Positions 23,114-34,272 of a stretch of DNA of 64,000 bases are shown in pieces. Where the stretch lies: the NCBI RefSeq assembly GCF_036669915.1, contig NC_089325.1, positions 12,312,052 to 12,376,051 on the forward strand. The letters run 5' to 3'. The notes beneath the pieces were generated by a model. It was not told where the DNA came from. It did not search any database and worked only from the letters and a program-made list of their open reading frames with translations. The number at the start of each line of letters is the position of its first letter. The stretch's first letter is position 1. Made by a program: the position numbers and the translations under genes. This DNA is from Pocillopora verrucosa. Lineage: Eukaryota > Cnidaria > Anthozoa > Scleractinia > Pocilloporidae.

Positions 23114-26100
23114 CTATTTGATTTTCTTGAGGACTTTGTAACATTTCTTGCAAACAGGAACACGATTATCTGAATAATGTCCAGGAAGGGAACACTGTTT
23201 ATCGATGCACCTCTTACAAAAAACTTCTCCACAATTCCAACAGTGATACTATGAAGAAAAGATTTCATCGTTAGAATTGCAAAAGTGAGTGAACAGAAAC
23301 TATAATCAGATTGACGATTCTTGCATCTAATACCTCATTCACACCAAAGCTTGACGTGTTTTAACGCTGCTTTGATAAACACGGTTTACATTATTTTTCT
23401 TCATAGAAGCTGCTTAGCCCATTTTTTTCGACTTCAAATTACGCACTTTGAAAAAAAGGTTAGTGACCTCTTGAAACCTATGGAAAATTCAGTTTTTCAG
23501 TTTTTCAGTTCCCTGTTTCTGATGTTCATTCAGTTGAACACATTTCAACTAAACATGTTTTCCTGGTGTGAATGGGGTAAAAGTTTTCAAGTTTTTCTTT
23601 TACAAAGCAATTCATTTCGTCAATGGCAATTAAAAACCTCGAAAAATGTAGGAAAACTTTTAAGCATGACATGAGCGACATGGCTCTTTCACATCTCTTT
23701 CAAGATGTGATACTTTTTTTCCGACTTGACAAATTAAGAACGCTTCCCGCGTTAGTAACGTAAAACCAAAACCAAAATATTCTTAACGGCCAATCAGAGC
23801 GAAGGTAAACATCACGAGCCAATGAGAACTCTAAGTTAAAAAAAACAACCTGAAGCACGGAAAATGCGATCGGCCAAGTCGCAATTGGTAACTGATAGGT
23901 TGAGAAAATGAGCAAGAAAAGAAAAAACTAATGATATCCAGCACTGCTTTCGACACTCAACTGACATTGCAATAATTGCAAGGTAACACAACTCACCTTC
24001 CGACTGAGAGAATCAATCGGAGACGAGCAGGTGGAACATTGGAAGACATCTCTAACTGATTTCCACTCCAAAGCAAACGGCGGAGCAGACTGAAGAAGAT
24101 CATTTACTGTTATTCCCTGACGTTTTAAACTTTTCTGCAGCTGATCCGGCACCAGGCTCCCACCCCCACTTTCCTGACTTGCGCTGCTTGCCTCGCCCGC
24201 AGACAAAAAGGGTAAGGAAGATGAGTCATTCACGTGACTGTTTAGTAATGAATTGTTCTTCAGTGTTGTCTTGAGGTCCATACTATTCACTGAATTCTCA
24301 AGAGACGCTAGTTCCTGTGACGAATCACTAGGCGATTCACGTTGAGCACTGAGACATTTCATTTCAAGTGAATCCATCATTTCGGTGTTGTTTTCAGAGT
24401 CACTCGTAGGATTGGCCAGTGTTTTCATCATTTCGACCCGCTGTTGAGGCGAAGACAAACATCTTTATGTACAACAAACTTCACTGCAGTAGACTACGAG
24501 CAGTCCCTCTTTTTCGGCGCGCGGAACTCTGGGAGTGAGGCAGATTTCAAAAGCGAATTCTCGGAAACGGCGATGAACAATCCTGCAGCTCATCAGTCAT
24601 GATTTTTCTGGAGCGTTAACGAGCCTTTACAGGCCTCACCGCTTGTTGACATTTCCGGCCGATAGTCAATCATATTGGTGCGTTGTGAGCGCAACACAGC
24701 GGTTAACTCTCTCGCTTAGTCTTTACTTCTTGTGCTCAACTCCCACTGTTCCGCGCGACGCGCGGCGAGCTAACCACAGTTTTTTTGTAGTTTATTTTTT
24801 CGGAATGATGGAACAGACTTAGCTGAAAAGAAAGAACTGCTCGTAGTCAGTCGACACTACAATTGAGCCCCCCGATAATCAATCACCTTGGGGAGATTGG
24901 AAAGTAGTCACCCAGATATCTTCGCGTTTTTTTTCCTTTTTTCAACATTCGCTCCATCTCCCTCTAGTATATTTCCAAATAAATGTTTTCCTCCTTCACA
25001 GCTCGAGTGTGAACGCTATTTTGGAAAATGGTGACGATATCACAAAAGTCACAAAGCGCGTCTACTACCTTCCCCTCCCATACCCAAAAGACGATCGACA
25101 TTTCACCCGTAATGCGTACGGCTTGATGCCTAATTCGGATCTGTAACTCAGCTCACAGACTATACTTACAGACGAGAGAAATTTTATATGATCTTGTAGT
25201 GAATCGTTATGATCTATGATACTGCTGAGTGCATCCATGACTGTCTCACGTGGGTGAACGTCGTTCTCATGTCGATTATACATCGACCGCCAAAACCTAT
25301 CGAAGATAACAAAAACATTTAAAGGTAGGGCCACAAAAAAATTGGTTCACATTGTCAAGCTTTGCTTATGCTTTGCCATTCTGCGGATGCTCATTTTACA
25401 GTTTTGACCAGCTCGAAAGCTTGGGGCGAGGTTGACAAACATGAACAGGTAAAGTCACGCAAATTTCGTTCGTTCTGTCACACAGAGCCACGCTTTGTTT
25501 TAAAAATGATTATCTATTTTATCGCCAATTTTCGGCGATTCTGGCTCACTTGAGGACGTGAGGCCAAGTAAAGGCCATAGTCGAAAAACATTAAAAGGGA
25601 AGGTCACGTAAGTTTGGTTCATTCTGTCACACACACTTACTCTTGAATTCTACTACTAATTGTGTACATTTCTAGCTTACTTGAGAGCTTGAGGCGAAGT
25701 AGACGGCCAAAGTAACTCGTTTTTGCCTCCCATGTATAATGGATTGGCATAATCACTGATATTTTGCCACATGTAGCCCCATAATGAATACGTCTTCTCG
25801 GGTAAACTGCAAAGAAACATTAAGAGGTAGCTCAACATTGCTGCAAACCTTCTGGTCTCATCATTCAAACAAAGTTTAGCCGTCGTTTAACAAAACCGCG
25901 TCCTAAACACTCCTCAATTTAACTGAACCCGGTTCATTAATTTTTGTAAGCAGTGTCAAGAGGGCCGAAAGCTAAAAGTGGAAGGATATTTATTTAATAA
26001 ATCAACCCCTACATGAGAGAAACCCTGAAGCCCACTGACTGCGTAAAACCGCGGTTTGGGTTAGACTTCGAGTAAACAACCTGCACTACGACTTCAAGAC

Positions 26101-29100
26101 TAAGAGAAGCTGTAGTCTTAGTGTTGGCGTGTTGCTCTTCGAGATTCAGCTCTAACTCCCCCTTCCCCCGCCTCTCCCTTGATAGTAGATAGACGAGTGG
26201 CCCTCACAAAAAGATTTCGAAAGGAGAAGCCTAGTTCTTTCGGCCGAGGTCAAGACATTTTTCCCAAAATACCCAATGCCTCTCTCCACTGAAGAGTATG
26301 TATGGCTAACGTAGAACTTGTCAAAAAAACAAACAAAATGCTGAATGGAAACGTAGCATCCACAGAGGGGGGAAGAGGAACATTATTTCTGGACGCTATA
26401 TGATGAGACCGGGAAAGGCTCCAGCGGTATAAACGACTCAGCTCATGCGCATGGTGAGCCATACAAAAAGGCTTTTCAACAGGAATTGCAGCAAAAAAAG
26501 CAAACGGCAAAATGATGTGGTGACTCAACTCGGAATATATAAATTTTTTTACTCTTGCTTCACATTGCTTCATATTGCTTCATATTACCACTGTTAAAAA
26601 ATAAAAGAAATTTGTACAGTGCTTTCTACAACAAAATTCTTTAGTACATGGGATTTGTCAGGCCATAAAGAAATTTCCATTAGAAGGTAATCAAGGACGC
26701 TATCAGGCAACTTTACGTAGGGGCGTAAATTATGTACGGCACTACATGACCTACCTGTGTTCTTTGCGCTCCCGCTCACAATTGCCAAGAAATGTCCCAA
26801 ACTGCAAATGTTAGATGAACAGTTAGTAGAAAGTAGTTTGGGGAAAAAAAAAAAAAACAACTAATGCAGTAGAGTCCCTTTCTTCTGAATTCAGTCAGAT
26901 CAAATACTTTGAATCCCAGTGGCTTGGGGCACAAAAAATCCAGCCCTAGCTTAAAAAGCTACCTTCAAGTTGAAAAGAGAAGTCTGGGAGTTTTATTTTA
27001 GCCCATTTTTGTGGTTCATTTAACAAGTTAAATACATATTTTATCCAGAGTTTGAACTCTTGCCTATTTTTTCGTAAATTGATTTTTGACATTGTTTCTC
27101 TTCCTCAGTCAGTATGTTCCTCCCCGATCTAAGTTAGATGGGTATGTGCTGCCACAGAGATGTGCTTTTATACTGTTTTGGCTTTGAGAAGCGGTATGGG
27201 ATTTAACCATTATTGTCTTCAATTGGGTTTGGTTTTCAGGAAACTCTAAGAGCGTATTAATGCATTTAACTAACTTCAAAACTCCAAAGGAACATAAGAG
27301 AAAGAAAAGTAACAAAAATTACTCAAAAGGAAAAGAGTTTCGGGTGAATTTTAGACAACGAGAGGTCCCTCCTTTTTGGCGACGTCCGTTACGCGAATCA
27401 AAAAACTTAGCAAAAACAGAAAATTATTGATGTTAGCATGCCGCACGCAACTGTGGGAGTGAGGCGCACGAGAAATAGTGTAAAATCCCCTTCAGAGCGC
27501 TGAAATCAATATTTCTTCTCTGATTGTTGTATAACTCGCACGACGGGCCATGCTGATAGGGAGGGACAATTCGTTGTCTAGGTGAATCTTGACCAATTTT
27601 CTATTTCGGAAATAATGCAAGGTCTGAAACAGGTATGGAGTATAGAGGGCAGGTCTGAAAAAGGGGTGTAAAGCTCGGTATGTTTTAGTCTGAAATAGAG
27701 TCAGAAATTGGAGAACTGGGCGGTACTATCCAGCCAGGATCTCGAAGAAGTAAACTCCCCCCGCCCTCACCGATTTCTTACAGGTTGCACAGGAACTGAG
27801 AGTGTTATCTTTGAACTTAGACGTCTCTGAATATTAAATGTTTTACAAGTAAAGTAAGGAATTTGATTTTCTTATACCTGGCAAGAATACAGGTGATCGT
27901 GAATAGTTAAAAGGAATCTTTCGTTAAACTGGAAGGCAAACGGAAATTGTTCCTGCAATTGCCACACTCCTTCCAGGAACTGGAGAAACACCGGTGATGT
28001 CTCCTTAATATCTGATTGAAGAAAGCCACATCTGAAAAGAGAAGGATGAATGATAGGAATATGATGTATTCCGATCGAGTGTCATGAAAATAAAATTTGA
28101 GGCGCTAAATCAGAGGAACGAAAAACAAGGCATGGAGCCAATGAGAACTCCAAGTAAACATATGTAAACAGCATAAGTAAGTGACCGATGGAAATTGTTC
28201 TTACCTCTCTGTGAACTTGTGTCCAAATGCAAGCCATTCTTTCTCAATTAACACCTGTATTTGCCATAAACAAAAGACACATTTTATTGTAGCTTTTAAA
28301 GAGTTGCAGCGCAAACGGCCACTTTTTTAATTGTTAGTCACGAAGAGAGTCAGAGGTTTAATGAGAAGCACAGGGTAACACAATCTATGGAACTGAAATC
28401 AAACCAAAAGAATTGGAAGCAAATAATTGTGTTATTTATCAATGTGAACGTCACTTATGACCTGTTTGCTGGATAATGTATGGATGTTATAGAGAGAAGT
28501 TACAACGTTAATCACCTCTGAGAGTTTAACCCTTTACACCCTAACATCAGTCTGCATATTCTCCACACTGCTCTTTATACATTTCCTAAGGTGCTGATAA
28601 GGAGAATTTGTCTAACAATCAAAAGCTTCCATAATCGGTGATCAACTCCTTTATTCCCCTGACCTCAATGTTTGATTCAGGGGTGATATGGTCAGGAGAA
28701 ATTAGATGCCAGTTACTCTTAGGGGTTAAGAGTGAAACATGTACCTGAAATCCATGCATTGTCCTGTAGTAGGGATCCAAAATGATACTTGCTAAGGAAC
28801 AAGTCTGGGCAGTCCTGTCCCATCCATCACTGCAGTGAACAACAACACTGACCTTCTCCTCTACAACAGCCTGAAATTAAACACATTTTTCAGTAACTTG
28901 GACAAGAGCCATATGGCAAAAGGTGGAGTCAATCGCCAAGGTACAAAAATCTTCGTGGAAACAAAAAGGTGCAGAACAATACCTTTGCTATAAATACTGA
29001 AGTATCCAACACAGCTTTGATGTGTTTCATCCATCCACAGTTGTCCAGTCCATTGGCTAAAGCTTTAGCTGTTAAGTCAGGTGTCTCACAGACCACTAGA

Positions 29101-31265
29101 GATGATAAATTGTTCATGGACATTAACTTTGGTATCAAGTTTATTCCAAATGCTACTGCCATCTGTGATTTTTGTCAAAAAATGACCCTCTATCTGGACT
29201 TTCTCTACAAGTCCCTGACCTGCCTTGTGTAACAACTGCACCTCTTAATGAAAAAAAGAAGTAGAAACTGGGCCACAGGATAAACAGCATTGGGAAGGGC
29301 TTGCCTAATAGTTGACTAAAAATTATCGACTGAAAAAATTGAAGAAAATTAGCCTAGTGGTTGACCAAACATTCCTTTATTAAAAGCCTCTGCCACTCTC
29401 CTTCCCCAGCCCCCCCCCCCCTTCTTCCCCCAACTCCCTCCCACCCCTCCCCAACCAGCTGCATCTCTCAAACCCAGTTCCCTCTTGGCCCTTCCAACCC
29501 CAGCCTCTCTGGCTAACAAACAGAAGATGATTTCAAGCATAGCAGACTTCTTACATTCTGTACTTACATTCAATCATTTTCTGCAGACTTTGTCTCATAA
29601 CATGGATATTTTCAATTCCGACAAACTGAAACTTGACATTCTCATAAAAATCAGTGCTTTCATATCCTTTCCCAGCTGCTTTATTTGCCATGGCATTGAT
29701 CTGCAAAGACAGTAAAGGTGAGTCATTTGACCAGCATTGATGATGATGATGATGATGCATTTATGTCACACATTCCATATGATTATACTCCACTGTGTTT
29801 TACTGCACTTTTCTGGGGACTTTAAAAAAATTGTCATACCTTTGGTCTTGTGTCCACGATGTACACATATTTAGCATCAGGTGTTGCTTTTGAGATGGCT
29901 TGAATTAGATTTTCATCCTCCTGACATCTGGAGTTAAACCCTGATAGAGGTTGACTACAGCGGCAGATTGCTGCCTAAACAAAAAAGAAACAAAATTTTG
30001 TTCAAAAGACAATTTATAGGCATTAATTTATGTTAACAAAACTTGTCATTTCCTACTGAAAATGAAAAGCTTTACAAAGAGCTTAAAAAGATTTACTTGC
30101 CACAAAGACTATGGAAAGCGTATCAGCTTAACCTCTACCTTTGTATTCCTGTACAGGTAAGATAAAGCTGGAAGTCTGCCTCGACTGCGGAACCTTGAGC
30201 TACCAATGAGAACTGAGTTGGAGGCAGCGGAGGGCAGATATAGAACACTTGGATACGTATCACAGACCTGTATTAAAAAAGAATCGGTGACTTATGAGCG
30301 AGAGAGTTTAAAACAGTGATTAGTATAGGAAATAACATGATTTCAAGTGCAATTTGGTGTTATAAGCACAAGTAAATTTACATGTGCTTATCACACCAAA
30401 TTGCAAAAGAAAGTCAAGCCTGACAAAATTTTGAAAGTATGCCTGCACTATTTGTAATTTGCTCTTTTGTTACAACTTTACACTCGTGTTACATGAGAAC
30501 GCACTCATTTTCAGCCAATCAGAAGTGTGTAATTTTTTATGCACATTATTAACAGAGGAAAAAAACTATAATAATTCTGGTTACAGAGGGGATACTTGAG
30601 AGAGAGGGGTTACTAAGAGAGACCTGACTGTCTACAGCTAATTCAATAACTAAAATCAAAATGAAGTTATGTACTTAGTCTTACTTTGTAGTCTTTATTT
30701 ATGTGGCTACAACACCATTCATTGTTTGGCAGTCCCATACGTGCATATTCTGACTTGATATCAAATAAGGCCCAACCAGCAGACCGCGTCAGCTGCTCAC
30801 TTTGTGGATTGTAAGAGAAGGCATACAAGTCCTCAAGTTTCTCTGTAATGAAGAGAAATTGAAACAACATTATTCTCTAGATCTTTCAATCCCTTTCAGG
30901 ACTTTGCTGCTCACCCAGTCTATTTTTTTACTACCATCAAAACAAAAATAGCTTTAAAGCTCACTAAGAAGTTAATACTGGCTCCAAACCCTACTCTGAG
31001 CATTTTTTCAATCTTACTGGAGTTGGCATTTTGACAAGTAACACTACTGCTATGGTACCCTGTTATATAAAGAAATCTTATCATTACCACAGGCTCCACA
31101 ATAGTTAGGCACGTGTTTCATATTTTTTGTTGGCAATGCATAAAAGTATTGTAAACAATGTGACCTTCCTAGAGCCATAATAAAACATGTTACCAAACAA
31201 TTTTAAATTTTAGTAACCCAGTACTGAATTTATTTGCTACTCTCCACTCTGTGACTGGTTATTAA

Positions 31266-31318
<53 letters not shown>

Positions 31319-34164
31319 TAATAATAATAATTATTAATTACTTTATTAATCAAAGTACCACAGTTTCTTAAGAAGATTACTCCCCTTAAAACCAATTCAG
31401 ACTTAAATAAAGGGGGTAAAGATTTTATCAACTGAGTTGATAATGTAAATTGGCCACTGTAAAGAATTTCTAAAGCAGACGTTTGAAACATCAGCTCTAA
31501 AACTCTTTACTGTGGCCAATTTACATTACCAACTCAGTTGATAAAACCAAATTATCTGGTTCAAACCTAGTCACCTGAAATTTCTAGCAAACCAGGTTGT
31601 TTAAATATTTCCATTTCAATTTCTGATTGGCTTTTTCTAGTAAATATTCCTTTGTTCTGATTGGCCCTTCAATTTACTGTTAGTTTCCTCAAATTAAATT
31701 TTTCTCAAATTAAAACTTCTTTATTGTGTTTGAGTTTTTTACCATACTTTACCTGGTTTAGATAGTTGTAACAATGAAGTGTAAATTTCCTGGCCATCTC
31801 TGTCTCTTGAAACTACAAATGTCACAATCAAGAATGTCTTGCAGCGAATCTTCAAAGGTGATCCTGCTGCTGTGAGAGGAAGCTTCTCCACTGATGCAAT
31901 GTGGGAATGTAGAATCTATAAAAATAAAATGCATTTGAGAATACATGTATATGATCACAATTAAATGTAACAAATTATATTTTAATACAGATGATAAATT
32001 ATGTAATTCAAGAAATTATCCTTACAGGAAACCTTTAACTCTTTAACTCCCACAAGTGATTAACATGAAACTTTGCCTTATAATATCCATACATTATTCG
32101 GCAAACAGGTAATGAGAATGTTCAAACTTATCAGGTAGAAGCTGCTATCTTGATCTAGCACCAAGTTCTCGTAACTAATTTAGAAGGAAATGTGTAGCAG
32201 CTAGAGAGGAGAATTATCAATCAGATCTTGGGAGTTGAAGAGTTAAATAATGAAATCGAAGAAATTGAGCCTGAAAGCCACATAGCTAACAAATACAAAC
32301 AGGATTTAAAGTAAATTTTAACACAATCACATCATTCTAAGGCAGGTATGATAAAAACCGAAGGAAGCATTCTTTTGCTCAGCACAGTTTGTTTGTTTTG
32401 AGAAGAGCTGGTGAGCAAGGAGGGAAGGGGGAAGGGGGAAGGGGGAAGGGGATAAAGGGTTTGTAAAAAAGTTAATTTTTACATTCCCTTTTCCAATGTG
32501 CCAAGTTCTAACTTACCCATGTTTCTTTGGAGCAATCTGGATCAACAAATATTAGATGAGTAGCTGTAAGGTATAAATTACCCACTGCAACCTTCCTTTT
32601 TCCATTCTTTGTCATTAAACGGACATTTTCAATCTATGTATCAGGAAAAGAGTAACAAATTCTTACAATAGTTCAACAGCATGAAAACCAGCCTCTGAAG
32701 GTTTGCTTATGGCAAGAAAAGAACAATTTAACCTACATAAAAGCTGCCAATGGCCTAATATAAACACTGCAGGTTTTAAGAACACATTTGTAAATAGATT
32801 AATTTATAAATACAACCTTTTATGTTATTTTATGTCAGATATATTGTATCTAGTTTGATCTTTTTATTCTTTTTCTTGTATTTTAATTTTTGGCTGAACT
32901 TTAAATCTTTTTATCCCGTAACATTAGATATGTATTTTTATCTAATGAGCAATAAAGACATTTATTATTATTCTTAGACGAGAAAAACAGGTTTCAAATC
33001 ATTCATTGCTGTTTTCATCACAACATTATTGAAGAGAAGATTTCCCATAGGGATGCTTTGTTGTGGAACAGTCTTTTCCATGAACTCAGATCAACATTTC
33101 TTTAAATTAAATTAAAAAGTATTATGTGGCATTATAGCTTTTGAATGAAACACAGCATCCTCAAAAAGCAGCTGGAATTAATCAGTTTTATTCCTATCAT
33201 ATTGCATTAATTATTAGTTTGTTTAGCTAGGCAGAATTTGATATTCCATACTCTTAGATTGTGCTGAAGGATTTTACTGTGCAGAAATAAAGTTATCTAT
33301 CTACATAAAACCCAATTTATGAAAAACTCAGTAAGATTTCTCCACAACCCTATACCATTGTAAAACACAGTCTTGTTATGCCAAAGACAATCTGTTGTTT
33401 TTTCCATTGTCTTCTTCATCCAAGAATTGCAGTCACGATGAAGTATAGGGCTATAGAGAAATCTCACCAAAAACTCTAATAAGGAGCCCTATTTCTGGTT
33501 CTTGCAGCTGCCTACTTATAGTCTCGTCCACTGTTATTTATCTTGTATTAATTATTGTTCAATAAATTAACGTCTATTTCTGAAGGAAGGATGGTATAAT
33601 ATAAGATGTATCTCAGGAAACTCTAATTTTGTTTCAGTATGTAGTAGATCAAGGAGCCAAAAAAAGGCATTCTGATGTCTTAACGGTTAAAAAAAAGCAA
33701 CTTACGCTTCACCAGAATGTTATTCAATATCAGTGTCTGAGTAATATGCAGACAAAATTTAGATGTATTCATGTGAAACAAGTTGCGTGAGGAGGAAAAA
33801 TTAGAAAATCAACGAGAACTTGTCAATCTTCGGCTTGATTTCTTCCAATCTCTCGAAATTAACTCAGGCTAAAAACACTTTTCCAGTATTTTCCAAAAGT
33901 TTTAGATAAAAGTATTCTTCTTTACATGGATAAAATGGGCTGAAGGCTGCATAAATGCCGGTCATGTGATCGATGCCGAAATTGGATCTATTTCTAAGTG
34001 TGGACGTCACCTTAATTTACCTTTGGTGTCTTTATTAGATCCATCCCCGATACGAAGAATTCCTCCTTTAATCGTATTCCTCGGATCTTTTAGGAAATTT
34101 ATATTTCTACCTAAATTTCCAGAGTTCCAATCGCTTCAGTTACCCAACCTCCGCCGGCCGCCAT
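23114..34164 (-). CDS. MTMR6: Myotubularin-related phosphatase, MTMR6/7/8 subfamily, with C-terminal FYVE-like finger
   Basis: Family role: 3-phosphatase for PI3P and PI(3,5)P2 on endosomes. Sixteen exons: 34164-34144, 32633-32517, 31915-31753, 30842-30685, 30267-30139, 29974-29840, 29700-29568, 29095-28983, 28870-28745, 28254-28205, 28031-27878, 26801-26755, 25806-25681, 25296-25170, 24440-23997, 23248-23114. All phases agree; 725 aa. Order: PH-GRAM (residues ~8-100, [11 protein letters not shown]), myotubularin core with [23 protein letters not shown], the active P-loop CSDGWDRT (Cys336) and [16 protein letters not shown] Ser-rich linker follows, then a FYVE-like finger ([22 protein letters not shown]). 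Catalytic Cys and Arg are intact. The tiny first exon (MAAGGGW) is inferred from phase and position. The paralogue within MTMR6/7/8 cannot be settled by eye. Confidence 0.92.
23783..23905 (+). repeat. Dispersed repeat with CCAATGAGAACTC core
   Basis: Second copy of the family at 22440-22560, with GGCCAATCAGAGCG, CCAATGAGAACTC and GGAAAATGC. It lies in the last intron of the MTMR gene. Confidence 0.5.
24492..24848. repeat. Inverted-repeat element, ends GACTACGAGCAGT
   Basis: GACTACGAGCAGT at 24492-24504 is matched inverted at 24836-24848. Similarity continues a little inward as pyrimidine-rich against purine-rich sequence. The middle is rich in CGCG. I cannot define a clear target-site duplication. 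MTMR intron between 24440 and 25170. Confidence 0.55.
25890..26090 (+). repeat. Dispersed repeat related to 53150-53790
   Basis: Shares with the later copy, in order: ACAAAACCGCGTCC, an ATTTTTGTRA block, GGAAGGA.A.TTATTTA, AGCC..A and GGTTTRGGT. Class unknown. Confidence 0.45.
28528..28740 (+). repeat. MITE, subfamily 2
   Basis: Starts AACCCTTTACACCCTAACAT and ends CTCTTAGGGGTTAAG. It lies in an MTMR intron directly beside the exon with the CSDGWDRT active site. Confidence 0.78.
29396..29460 (+). repeat. C-rich low-complexity tract
   Basis: A run of C followed by CTTCTTCCCCC, CCCTCCCACCCC and similar, about 60 bp, in an MTMR intron. It makes spurious Gly-rich frames on the minus strand. Confidence 0.8.
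31262..31331 (+). repeat. (AAT)n microsatellite
   Basis: About 23 AAT units with one interruption (AACAAT), in an MTMR intron. Confidence 0.95.
31409..31552. repeat. Foldback element, short copy
   Basis: Left arm is AAGGGGGTAAAG then ATCAACTGAGTTGATAATG and TTGGCCACTGT. The inverted right arm ends ACTCAGTTGATAAAACC. Related to 12086-12397 with most of the arms lost. Confidence 0.7.
32035..32246 (-). repeat. MITE, subfamily 3
   Basis: Starts AACTCTTTAACTCCCACAAG and ends GATCTTGGGAGTTGAAGAG. Internal CAGCTAGAGAGGAGAAT marks subfamily 3, inverted. Confidence 0.7.
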
Positions 34165-34272
34165 GTTGAATGGTACAGCTGCAATCCCGTGATGCAATTG
34201 ATGAATTTTATAACAAGCGTTCTGATTGGCTGATGTATCGAATGCAATTGTCTCCAGGAAATCAAAATCAAA
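34165..34272. promoter_or_regulatory. Divergent promoter shared by MTMR and NUP58
   Basis: 108 bp between the two ATGs. It contains TGATTGGCTGATG (34223-34235), an inverted CCAAT box, and is flanked by ATGGCGGCC (minus) and AAAATGGCGGC (plus) at the start codons. Transcripts of both genes must start within or very near it. Confidence 0.65.

Noticed and set aside
22798..23268. Minus-strand 156-codon frame starting MKSFLHS
   Set aside because: Wrong frame over the FYVE exon; the Cys-rich reading at 23248-23114 joins the MTMR gene in phase.
29485..29760. Separate gene in the Gly-rich/C-rich stretch
   Set aside because: Frames arise from a C-tract and an ATG microsatellite; the MTMR exon 29700-29568 explains the coding signal.
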